From the NCBI RefSeq assembly GCF_011927665.1, contig NZ_JAATJA010000001.1, positions 167,019-231,018 on the forward strand: DNA of 64,000 nt, given 5' to 3'. The notes beneath the pieces are model-generated. The model was not told the DNA's origin and did not search any database. It saw only the letters and a program-made list of their open reading frames with translations. Made by a program: the position numbers and the translations under genes. Of this stretch, positions 52,687-59,915 are shown piece after piece; the stretch's first letter is position 1; each line of letters starts with the position of its first letter. The DNA comes from Desulfobaculum xiamenense. Its GTDB lineage: Bacteria > Desulfobacterota > Desulfovibrionia > Desulfovibrionales > Desulfovibrionaceae.

Positions 52687-53579
52687 CGCGACACCTCCCG
52701 TGCGGCCAGCGTGCGGATGTTCTCCCAGATGCTCGCGTAGGCTTCGCGGAATCCGGGCAGGGCGTCCACGTGCAACCGTCCTTCGGAGTAGCAGTGCGCG
52801 GCCTCGGCGGAGTGGGGCAGGGTGCCCAGAAGTGGGATGCCCTCGCGTTCGAGGTAGCGGTGGGTGCGGTCGTCACCCATGCCGTCCCGATTGATGACCA
52901 CGCCGAAGGGAATGTCCATCTTGCGCAGGACGCCTACGGCGAGTTCGAGGTCGTGCAGGCCGAAGGGGGTCGGCTCCGTAACGAGCACGGCAAGGTCCGC
53001 CCCGCCGAGGGAGGCGATGACCGGGCAGCTCGTTCCGGGCGGGCAATCGATGAGGCGTACGGCGCTGGCAGGCGCGGTCCTCTTGACCGCCAGAATGAGC
53101 GGCGGGGCCATGGCCTCGCCGATGCGCATCTCGCCGCCAACGACGGGAATGCGCGCCGAGTCCGCGCCTGCGGTCGCGCCTGTGCGCACGACTCCGATCT
53201 CCCTGGCCCCCTCGCGTATTGCCCGTGCGGGGCAGGCCAGAGTGCACAGACCGCAGCCGTGGCAGAGTTCGGGAAAAACCATGACCGATCCGGCCATCAT
53301 GATCAGCGACTTGAAGCGGCACAGGTCCACGCACTTGCGGCATTCCTCGCCGAGGCAGCGTTCCTCGTCTACTTCGGGCACCGGGACGTTTTCGGGCGTG
53401 GTTTTCGTCCACACGGGGCGCAGGAAGAGGTGGAGGTTCGGTTCCTCCACGTCGCAGTCGAGCGCCGCCACGTCCACGTTCTGTGAGGCAAGCCACACCG
53501 CGAGATTCGCGGTGACGGTGGTCTTGCCCGTGCCGCCCTTGCCGCTGGCAACGGCTATGGTAAGCATTGGGGTTTCCAT
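52683..53579 (-). CDS. Second ferredoxin-MinD fusion P-loop ATPase of the ORP complex, about 298 aa
   Basis: ATG at 53579 (or 53567); the frame is open to 53777 but would overlap the ORP gene. Walker A GKGGTGKT is at about residues 14-21. The ferredoxin insert differs from its partner: a first, unusual cluster motif CLGEECRKCVDLC and a second, standard one CHGCGLCTLAC. LIDCPPGTSCPV follows. It is a paralogue of the downstream protein, and the two probably form a heterodimer using ATP and electron-transfer clusters. It is in one operon with ORP (10-base gap) and overlaps the next gene. Confidence 0.92.
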   Translation of the reverse strand: METPMLTIAVASGKGGTGKTTVTANLAVWLASQNVDVAALDCDVEEPNLHLFLRPVWTKTTPENVPVPEVDEERCLGEECRKCVDLCRFKSLIMMAGSVMVFPELCHGCGLCTLACPARAIREGAREIGVVRTGATAGADSARIPVVGGEMRIGEAMAPPLILAVKRTAPASAVRLIDCPPGTSCPVIASLGGADLAVLVTEPTPFGLHDLELAVGVLRKMDIPFGVVINRDGMGDDRTHRYLEREGIPLLGTLPHSAEAAHCYSEGRLHVDALPGFREAYASIWENIRTLAAREVSR

Positions 53580-53589
53580 GTCCGTCGGC

Positions 53590-53949
53590 CTACCAGTGTC
53601 CTTCCTTGTCCGCGGAATCGGCCTTGTCCAGCTGTCCCGCCTTGAAGGCCTCAAGCGCCTGCGCCACGGTGCCCTGTGCGCCAAGGTAGATGTCGATGCG
53701 GCCCTTTTCGAGGGCGAGGAAGGCCTTGGGGCCGACATGGCCGGTGATGACCGCCTTGGCGCCGGTGGCGGCCACATTCTGGGCGGCCTGAATGCCCGCG
53801 CCCTGCGGCAGCGAAAGATTCTGCGCGTTGTCCGCGAAGCTCGTCTCGCCGGTTTCCGTGTCGACGATCACGAAGCCTGCCGCACGGCCGAAGCGGGGGT
53901 CGATGCTGCTGTCCAGGGAGTTGCCCTGACTGGTGATGGCAATCTTCAT
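53590..53949 (-). CDS. Orange protein (ORP)-type dinitrogenase Fe-Mo-cofactor-domain protein, 119 aa
   Basis: ATG at 53949 overlaps the previous gene by ATGA; AAGGAAGAG lies upstream. It is a single NifX/NafY-like domain: MKIAITSQGNSLDSSIDPRFGRAAGFVIVDTETGE, the loop LSLPQGAGIQAAQNVAATG, and TGHVGPKAFLALEKGRIDIYLG. The size and sequence pattern match ORP, the small Desulfovibrio protein that carries a Mo-Cu-sulfur cluster non-covalently. It is probably loaded by MrpORP encoded at the end of the operon. Confidence 0.93.
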   Translation of the reverse strand: MKIAITSQGNSLDSSIDPRFGRAAGFVIVDTETGETSFADNAQNLSLPQGAGIQAAQNVAATGAKAVITGHVGPKAFLALEKGRIDIYLGAQGTVAQALEAFKAGQLDKADSADKEGHW

Positions 53950-54416
53950 TTTGGCTCTTCCTTCTTCGGAGTGTTTCCCGCGCCGGACCCCGGTCCCATA
54001 CCGTAGCCCCTTCCCCGGCCCTGTCCCGGATGCGAGCAGCCGGGGGCGACGATGTCGGACTGCATGCGTCCGCGACCGCAGCGCCTGCCGCCGCAGCCCG
54101 GCATGGCAAGCCTGTCGAGGGAGCCCTCGGCCAGAGCGGCGAGTACGTCGTCCACGGTGCCGCGAATCCACGGCCGCACATCAAGCCCCGCCTGCATGAG
54201 CATCCTTCGCGTGCAGCCGCTCACGCCGCCGCAGACGATGGTGCTCACCCCGCAGGACGCAAGGGCGGAGATGAGATTCTGGGTGTCGTGCCGGGCAAGG
54301 TCGAAGCCGCCCGCAGGCGTCGTTTCGCCGTGTTCCAGACGGAACAGGCGGAAGCTCGTCGCGTTCTCCAGAAGGGACGCCAACCGATCTTCGTAGCATG
54401 CCAGACAGAGGTTCAT
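53946..54416 (-). CDS. NifX-type domain protein with Gly/Arg/Cys-rich tail, first gene of the ORP operon, 156 aa
   Basis: ATG at 54416 with AAGGACC just upstream. The N-terminal 105 residues have a Fe-Mo-cofactor-domain pattern (FDLARHDTQNLISALASCGVSTIVCGGVSGCTRRML) and an early MNLCLACYEDR cysteine pair. The last 45 residues are rich in Gly, Arg and Cys (MPGCGGRRCGRGR, HPGQGRGRGYGMGPG). It corresponds by place to the DVU2107-type member of the Desulfovibrio ORP complex. It is the first gene after the sigma54 promoter. Confidence 0.85.
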   Translation of the reverse strand: MNLCLACYEDRLASLLENATSFRLFRLEHGETTPAGGFDLARHDTQNLISALASCGVSTIVCGGVSGCTRRMLMQAGLDVRPWIRGTVDDVLAALAEGSLDRLAMPGCGGRRCGRGRMQSDIVAPGCSHPGQGRGRGYGMGPGSGAGNTPKKEEPK

Positions 54417-54485
54417 GCGAGGTCCTTGCGCATCGGAAGTTTCGGGGCGTGGCGGAATGCCACTCCCCTGTTACGACTGAAGGAA

Positions 54486-54501
54486 AGCATGGATGATGCC
54501 A
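54486..54501 (-). promoter_or_regulatory. Sigma54 (-24/-12) promoter of the ORP operon
   Basis: Read on the minus strand the site is TGGCATCATCCATGCT, which matches the consensus TGGCAYRN4TTGCW at nearly every fixed base, with the invariant GG and GC spaced by 10. It lies about 70 bases before the first ORP gene. The sigma54 activator gene is directly upstream on the same strand. Confidence 0.78.
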
Positions 54502-54600
54502 AATTTGAAAAGTGTTGTATTCCGGTGTGTTGAGTCAAAGCGTGGGCGTGTTCGGATGCCATGGTGGACGATTTTTTAGCCCAAAAGAAAAGGCGATGGC

Positions 54601-55947
54601 TTAAATTTCGCCCATTTCCTTGCACCGGGCGAGGATGCGCCGAAGCGTGTCCTTGGAGATGTCCAGCTCGCGGCAGGTTTTCATGCGTTTGCCAGCGTTG
54701 CGGGCCAAAGCGCGGGACACGGCGCGGCACTTGATCTGTTCGAGGGTGAGCGGCGCGTCGTGGGGTGCCGCTGCGGCGCGGGCCGAACCGGGGGTGGGCT
54801 GGAGATGCTCCGGCAGGTGCTCCACATGGATGAAGCCCGACGGACAGAGAATGAACGCGAATTCAAGGATGTTCTCCAGCTCGCGGACGTTGCCGGGGAA
54901 GGCGTGGCGCATGAGCACGGAGAGCGCGTCCTCGGAGACGCCGCTTATGGACTTGCCCTGCATGGCATTGAGCTTGCGCACGAAGTGGGCGATGAGCAGC
55001 GGGATGTCTTCGCGCCGCTCGCGCAGGGGCGGCAGCTTCATCTGCGCCACGTTGAGGCGGTAGAAGAGGTCCTGCCGGAAGGTACCCTCGGTGACGAGGG
55101 TTTGCAGGTCGCGATTGGTGGCGGCGATGACGCGCACGTCGGCGCTGACGCTCGTCTCCGAGCCGAGCGGCTCGAAGGTGCGTTCCTGCAGGACGCGCAG
55201 GAGCTTCACCTGTAGGTTCTGCGGCATGTCGCCGATTTCGTCGAGGAAGATGGTGCCGCCGGACGCGGTTTGGAAGCGGCCTGCCTTGTCGCGCTTGGCG
55301 TCGGTGAAGGCTCCGGCCTTGTAGCCGAAGAGTTCGGACTCCAGCAGCGTGTCGGGCAGCGCTCCGCAGTTGACGGCCACGAAGGGCCCGTCCTTGCGCG
55401 CGCTCAAATTGTGGAGGGCGCGCGCGAAGAGTTCCTTGCCCGTGCCGGATTCGCCGAGCAGGAGCACCGTGGCCTCGCTGCGGGCGATCTGGGGCAGGAT
55501 GCGGAAGGTGCGCGACAGGGCCTTTGATTTTCCTACGATATCCTCGAAGGAATAGGACTCCTCCATCTGCTTGCGCAGGAGGTGGATGTCCGTGAGGTCG
55601 CGGAAGGTCTCCACGCCGCCGATGACGTTGCCCGCCTCGTCGTGCAGCGGGGCGGCGGAGATGGAGATGGGTACCTTTTCGCCGTCCGGGCGGACGATGA
55701 AGATGGAGCGGTTGGAGATGGTGCCGGATTCGCGCACGCAGGCGCGAAGGGCGCAGTCTCCGTCGCAGAGGCTGGAATGGAAGACCTCCCAGCATTTCTG
55801 GCCGATGGCCTCGTCCGCCGGGACGCCGGTGATGCGACTCGCCGCCTGGTTGAAGGACGTGATGTTCCAGTCCAGGTCAACGGTGAACACGCCGTCGGCG
55901 ATGGAGTCGAGGATGGCTCCGCTTGGGAGGTCTTCCGGAAAGGGCAT
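54601..55947 (-). CDS. Sigma54-dependent transcriptional activator (PAS-AAA-HTH), 448 aa
   Basis: ATG at 55947. It has a PAS sensor (about residues 10-125) including a cysteine-rich loop ([14 protein letters not shown]) that could hold a metal or Fe-S cluster, the AAA+ domain with Walker A GESGTGKE, the sigma54-contact loop GAFTDA (variant of GAFTGA) and Walker [13 protein letters not shown], and a Fis-type HTH ([15 protein letters not shown]) at the end. It corresponds by place and kind to DVU2106, which controls orp genes in Desulfovibrio. It is 21 bases downstream of hypB on the same strand. Confidence 0.95.
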   Translation of the reverse strand: MPFPEDLPSGAILDSIADGVFTVDLDWNITSFNQAASRITGVPADEAIGQKCWEVFHSSLCDGDCALRACVRESGTISNRSIFIVRPDGEKVPISISAAPLHDEAGNVIGGVETFRDLTDIHLLRKQMEESYSFEDIVGKSKALSRTFRILPQIARSEATVLLLGESGTGKELFARALHNLSARKDGPFVAVNCGALPDTLLESELFGYKAGAFTDAKRDKAGRFQTASGGTIFLDEIGDMPQNLQVKLLRVLQERTFEPLGSETSVSADVRVIAATNRDLQTLVTEGTFRQDLFYRLNVAQMKLPPLRERREDIPLLIAHFVRKLNAMQGKSISGVSEDALSVLMRHAFPGNVRELENILEFAFILCPSGFIHVEHLPEHLQPTPGSARAAAAPHDAPLTLEQIKCRAVSRALARNAGKRMKTCRELDISKDTLRRILARCKEMGEI

Positions 55948-55968
55948 GCGTACGGTTCCTTGAGCGGG

Positions 55969-56631
55969 CTATTCGCCCTGCTTCTTTTCCTTCACCTTCT
56001 GCCGCAGCCATGCGTACCAGCCATCGAGGCCTTCGCAGGTCTTGCAGGAGACGGGGTAGATGCTGATGTCCTTGTTCAGGCCGGTGGCGAAGCGGCGGGC
56101 GCGCTCCATGTCGAAATCGACGTAGGGCAACAGGTCGATCTTGTTGAGGAGCATGACGGCCGATTCGGCGAACAGCAGGGGATACTTCTCGGGCTTGTCG
56201 TCGCCCTCGGTGACGGAGAGCAGGGCGACCTTGTAGTCCTCGCCCACTTCGAATTCGGCGGGGCACACGAGGTTGCCGACGTTTTCCACGAAGAGGATGT
56301 CGAGATTCTCCATGTCGATGGAGTCGAGGGCTTCGAGAACCATGGAGCTGTCGAGGTGGCAGGCTCCGTCGGTATTGATCTGCACGGCCTGCGCGCCGGT
56401 GGCGGCCACGCGGCGGGCGTCGTTGTCGGTGAGGATGTCGCCCTCGATGACGGCCATGTTGAATTCCTTGCGCAGGTCTTCAAGGGTCCGTTCGAGGGTC
56501 GAGGTCTTGCCGGAGCCGGGGGAGCTGATGAGGTTCAGCACCAGAATCTTGCGCTGGGCGAAAATCCGGCGCAGCTGGGCGGAGATGCGGTCGTTGGCTT
56601 CCAGAATGTTTCGTACGACAGGGATTTCCAT
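55969..56631 (-). CDS. hypB: Hydrogenase nickel-insertion GTPase HypB, 220 aa
   Basis: ATG at 56631 with AAGGAG about 8 bases upstream. The GTPase motifs are SSPGSGKTS (P loop), NTDGACHLD and ENVGNLVCP (the metal-binding and switch residues), LLNKIDLLPY and SCKTCEGLDGW. It lacks the N-terminal CxxCGC high-affinity nickel site and any histidine-rich stretch. It delivers Ni to NiFe-hydrogenase with HypA, encoded upstream. It lies between hypA and the sigma54 activator gene. Confidence 0.97.
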   Translation of the reverse strand: MEIPVVRNILEANDRISAQLRRIFAQRKILVLNLISSPGSGKTSTLERTLEDLRKEFNMAVIEGDILTDNDARRVAATGAQAVQINTDGACHLDSSMVLEALDSIDMENLDILFVENVGNLVCPAEFEVGEDYKVALLSVTEGDDKPEKYPLLFAESAVMLLNKIDLLPYVDFDMERARRFATGLNKDISIYPVSCKTCEGLDGWYAWLRQKVKEKKQGE

Positions 56632-56687
56632 GACGGGTTCTCCTTGGGATCGTGTTTCGGCCGCCGCTCTGGCGTGGAAGACGGGCC

Positions 56688-57041
56688 TTATTCGGCCTCC
56701 ATGTTGTCGAGATACAACTCCTTGCCCTGAAGGACCTCATGGCCCAGTCCCTCGCCGCATTTCGGGCAGGGGACGAAGAGGGTGTTCGGGTCTTCGGGGG
56801 AGAAGAGCGTGCCGCATTCGCCGCACTTGAGCTTGAGCGGAAGCAGTTCCATTTCGAGTGTCGCTCCTTCGAGCGGGGTACCGATGACGCAGGCCTCGAA
56901 GGCGAACTGGAGGGAGTCCGGCACGATGGCGGCGAGTTTTCCGTACTTCACGCGGACGGTACGGAGCTTCGTCAGCTCGTGCTTTTTCATCTCCTCCTGA
57001 ATGATGCCGATCAGGCTTTGGGCAATGGACATCTCGTGCAT
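56688..57041 (-). CDS. hypA: Hydrogenase nickel-incorporation protein HypA, 117 aa
   Basis: ATG at 57041 gives the essential MHEMSI start (Ni-binding His2); the GTG at 57050 would add three residues and block this site. The zinc domain has CGECGTLF...CPKCG (two CxxC pairs). It is first in the minus-strand hypA-hypB-activator run, with 56 bases to hypB. No hydrogenase structural genes lie in this window. Confidence 0.97.
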   Translation of the reverse strand: MHEMSIAQSLIGIIQEEMKKHELTKLRTVRVKYGKLAAIVPDSLQFAFEACVIGTPLEGATLEMELLPLKLKCGECGTLFSPEDPNTLFVPCPKCGEGLGHEVLQGKELYLDNMEAE

Positions 57042-57417
57042 GGGTCTCACTCTTTAATGAAAAAAGAGGGTTGCGTCCAGTTGGGGCCTTTTTCGAACTC
57101 GGCATCCTTCATACCGTCCCACGCCATGAAAGTGAAGACCATTTTCGAGGAAGTGCGGGTCGAATTTCGGTTTGTGCAAGGGGGTTTCAGCGACGGTGCG
57201 CCATATCGCATGTTGCGTGTCTGCAAAATCTGGCAGATTGTTCAATGCATGTGTCGAGCTTTCGCTTTGTGAACGCATGCGTTATGACAATGCGGACGAT
57301 GGAATGCAGTGGGTGATGCGTTGGCTTGTTATTCTGTTGTTTTTCGATGTGCGGTGTTGCCACCCGTCATGAAACATATGCCGCCTGTGGCGGCCCTCTT
57401 GCGCAAGGAGGCTGTGC
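57042..57417. other. 376-base divergent intergenic region
   Basis: It lies between hypA (minus) and the CBS-ACT gene (plus). It should hold both promoters; the right half is A/T-rich. A small perfect hairpin (GCCGCC at 57380-57385 with GGCGGC at 57389-57394) sits just upstream of the CBS-ACT ribosome site and might affect its translation. No sigma54 site was found for hypA. Confidence 0.45.
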
Positions 57418-58101
57418 ATGTATGTCGGTCTGAAGATGATAACGAAGTTCGTCACCATCACGCCCCAGACGCTGGTTCGAGACGCGGACAGGCTGATGGA
57501 AGAGCAGCGGCTGTGGATGCTCCTGGTCATCGACGCCAAGGGACGCCTTATCGGCTACGTGAACAAGGACGACATTCGCGCCGCGCTGCCCTCGCAGGCG
57601 ACGACCCTCGAACGCCACGAGTTGAACTATCTGCTGTCCAAGCTCACCGTGGATCGCATCATGCGCGAGGACGTGACCATGGTCTCGCCCGAGACGGAAA
57701 TCGAGGAGGCGGCCGAGATCATGTACCGCAAGAACCTCGCCGGGCTGGCCGTGGTGTGCCCGGACGGCAGGCTGGTGGGCTTCATCAACCGCAGCGTCAT
57801 GCTCGATGTGCTTGTCGAGGAGATGGGACTGCGGCAGGGCGGAGCGCGCATCGCCTTCGAGGCGGAGGACCGACCCGGCGTTATGCGCGAAATGTCGGGC
57901 ATCATCTCCGATATGGGCGTTTCCATCATCGCGGCGTCTGCCTTTTTCCACGATGGGCGGCGGATGCTCGTCTTCCGGCTGAAGACGCCCGACCCCGGAC
58001 CTGTTGCCGCCGCCATCGCCGAGCGCGGCTATGCCCTTGTGGACGCGGAGACCTTCCGGGCCAAGTGGGCGGATGTCTGCTGCACGCCGGGCAAGGGGTG
58101 A
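57418..58101 (+). CDS. CBS-CBS-ACT domain protein, 227 aa
   Basis: ATG at 57418 with AAGGAGG 7 bases upstream. There are two CBS domains (about residues 8-60 and 75-133), each with the typical end strand (GRLIGYVNKDDI; GRLVGFINRSV), and an ACT domain (about 142-212, FEAEDRPGVMREMSGIISDMGVSII). This is the AcuB-like arrangement. CBS pairs bind adenosine nucleotides and ACT binds amino acids, so it may sense energy and amino-acid state. It stands alone. Confidence 0.92.
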   Translation: MYVGLKMITKFVTITPQTLVRDADRLMEEQRLWMLLVIDAKGRLIGYVNKDDIRAALPSQATTLERHELNYLLSKLTVDRIMREDVTMVSPETEIEEAAEIMYRKNLAGLAVVCPDGRLVGFINRSVMLDVLVEEMGLRQGGARIAFEAEDRPGVMREMSGIISDMGVSIIAASAFFHDGRRMLVFRLKTPDPGPVAAAIAERGYALVDAETFRAKWADVCCTPGKG

Positions 58102-58380
58102 GCGCCGGGGCCAGTTCCGCTGTCATGAATCCGGCAGATTCTTCCCGCTTTGGCGTTTTGCGGGCGGAGCGTGCTGCTTTGAGCGGATGACGCGACGCCC
58201 GCATGGCATCCGCAACGTCCCGGCATAACGGATGAAGACCTCATGCGCTGTGGGCGCGAAATGCTTCCTGTGCGTCCGGATCGAATGCTGGTGCGGGTTT
58301 TGCTACTCCCTTGCATGCCGTCCGCGGTCGAAGCGTGATCCCGTGGACGTGGTATGCATTCTGTCCACAGGGAGAGCGCC

Positions 58381-59418
58381 ATGAACGAGTATGCCCGCCT
58401 GCGTAGCGAGCTTGAGCAGGGGCTGGCCCGTGTCGTCCGCTTCGGGCAGGAGGCCCTGTTCAGGAGCGACAGGCTCGACGTCAACTGGCTGGTGACGCTG
58501 CGCTGCAACTACAACTGTTCCTACTGCTTCGGGCATGACAACCGGCGGGGGTTCTTTCCGCCCGGTCCCATGCTGATGCAGGCGGCGGATACCCTCGCCA
58601 GCCTTGGCCGCAGCCGCTACCACATCACCATCACCGGCGGCGAGCCGACGCTTCTGCCCACGCTCCCGGCGTTGCTCTCGCGGCTGGGCCGTCGGCTGCC
58701 GGAATCCAGCACCATTCATGTCCTCTCGAACTTCGGGCGGACTCCGGACTACTTCCGGGGGCTCGCTTCGGCTCTCGACCCGAGCGTGGGCTTCGAATTC
58801 AGCGGAACCTTCCACTTCGAGCGCGCGCGGCGCGAGCGGTTCCTGACGAATGTCGGGATACTGCTCAATCGCGGCTTTGTGGTGAATTTTCGGATACTCG
58901 CCCACCCCGATTTCATGCGCGAGGTCTATGCGCTGCATCGCGAGGCCGTGGCGCTGGCCGCGGGCGGCGAGCGGCTGAACGTGGACGTTGTGCCCATGCG
59001 CGAGCGCAACGAGCAGGGCGAGTATTCGCTCATCGACTCCCGCTACGACCGCATGGCGCGCGAGTGGCTGGAATGCATGAATGCCCCGGAGGACGGGGAG
59101 GGGAATCTGCTGCTCGAAGTGCAGGGCGTGGAGGACGGCACCGTGCGCAGCTATCGGCTGACCGGGCGGCAGGTCGATTTCTACGGTCTGAACCGCTTCA
59201 AGGGGATGTTCTGTAGCGTGGGGCGCAACAGCATGTCCATCGACCCCTACGGATTTATCGATCCGTCAGTGTGTTTTCGTAGCATCGAGTACCGCAAGCC
59301 GAACATCTACATGGATCACGATCCGCTGGCCATGTTCGGCAAGCCGGTCGTCTGTCCCTTTGAGTCCTGCGCCTGCTGCGTGGACCAGTGCCTGCCCAAG
59401 ACGAGCGCACTGCACTGA
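58381..59418 (+). CDS. Stand-alone radical SAM protein with C-terminal cysteine cluster, 345 aa
   Basis: ATG at 58381 with GGGAGAG upstream. The radical SAM motif is CNYNCSYC (C42, C46, C49), with GGEPTLLP and the usual barrel strands. The C-terminal part has a SPASM-like or auxiliary cysteine set (CSVG, CFRS, CPFESCACCVDQC), which suggests one or two auxiliary clusters. Such enzymes modify peptides or proteins or act on metabolites. No precursor peptide gene is evident beside it, and the substrate is unknown. It has a 279-base upstream gap and a shared terminator after its stop. Confidence 0.9.
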   Translation: MNEYARLRSELEQGLARVVRFGQEALFRSDRLDVNWLVTLRCNYNCSYCFGHDNRRGFFPPGPMLMQAADTLASLGRSRYHITITGGEPTLLPTLPALLSRLGRRLPESSTIHVLSNFGRTPDYFRGLASALDPSVGFEFSGTFHFERARRERFLTNVGILLNRGFVVNFRILAHPDFMREVYALHREAVALAAGGERLNVDVVPMRERNEQGEYSLIDSRYDRMAREWLECMNAPEDGEGNLLLEVQGVEDGTVRSYRLTGRQVDFYGLNRFKGMFCSVGRNSMSIDPYGFIDPSVCFRSIEYRKPNIYMDHDPLAMFGKPVVCPFESCACCVDQCLPKTSALH

Positions 59419-59433
59419 AGCCGTGCGCATCGA

Positions 59434-59467
59434 AAAGGGGCGGTGACCGTGTGGTCGCCGCCCCTTT
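59434..59467. terminator. Bidirectional terminator
   Basis: AAAGGGGCGG-T-GACC pairs with GGTC-G-CCGCCCCTTT around a 4-base loop: 15 pairs with one wobble. It lies between the convergent radical SAM and HesB-like genes, with short T-runs on both sides. Confidence 0.85.
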
Positions 59468-59487
59468 CGTGTTTTGTTCGCTTGGGC

Positions 59488-59832
59488 CTAGTGTCCGCAG
59501 CAACTGCTGCTGGAGCCGCAGCCGCCGCAGCTTCCGCTGCCGCAGCTCCCGCCGTGACCACCGAGTTCGAGGGCGGATTCGAGAGTGAATCCGTGGTAGC
59601 TCAGGTCGATGGAGATGGGCTGTGCCTTGTCGAGCAGGGCGCGGTCAATGACGAAGGTCAGGTTGTCGCCGAGGTCGAAGGTCTCGTCGCCGTCGCCGGG
59701 GGTGTCGAGGGCCAGCGACAGGCGGGGACCGGAGCAGCCGCCGGGAGCGAGATAGACGCGTACCGGGGAAGCTTCCTTGTCTGCGAAGAATGCCACCAGT
59801 TCTTTGCGGGCGGCATCGGTGATTTCAATCAT
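59488..59832 (-). CDS. HesB/IscA-like protein with Cys/Gly-rich tail, 114 aa
   Basis: ATG at 59832 with AGGAGG 8 bases upstream. The HesB fold is recognisable: MIEITDAARKELVAFFADK, VRVYLAPGGCSGPRLSLALD (C33), FVIDRALLDKAQPISIDLSYHG. The usual A-type C-terminal CGCG pair is not in its normal place; instead there is a tail CGSGSCGGCGSSSSCCGH. A-type proteins carry Fe-S clusters. Here the cluster or metal site is likely altered. It follows the Cache kinase on the same strand but has its own ribosome site. Confidence 0.85.
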   Translation of the reverse strand: MIEITDAARKELVAFFADKEASPVRVYLAPGGCSGPRLSLALDTPGDGDETFDLGDNLTFVIDRALLDKAQPISIDLSYHGFTLESALELGGHGGSCGSGSCGGCGSSSSCCGH

Positions 59833-59915
59833 TGATTCCTCCTATTGATGCGATTGGTCGCCTTGATGAGATGTAGTGCATGGCTGGCATTTGTCAATAG
59901 GATGGATAGGAGAGA

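Noticed and set aside
50443-52740. A 765-codon plus-strand open frame
   Set aside because: It is antisense to MrpORP and a ferredoxin-MinD gene and shows no domain.
57190-57260. Possible sigma54 site upstream of hypA
   Set aside because: A TTGCA-like box exists on the minus strand but the -24 GG is missing.
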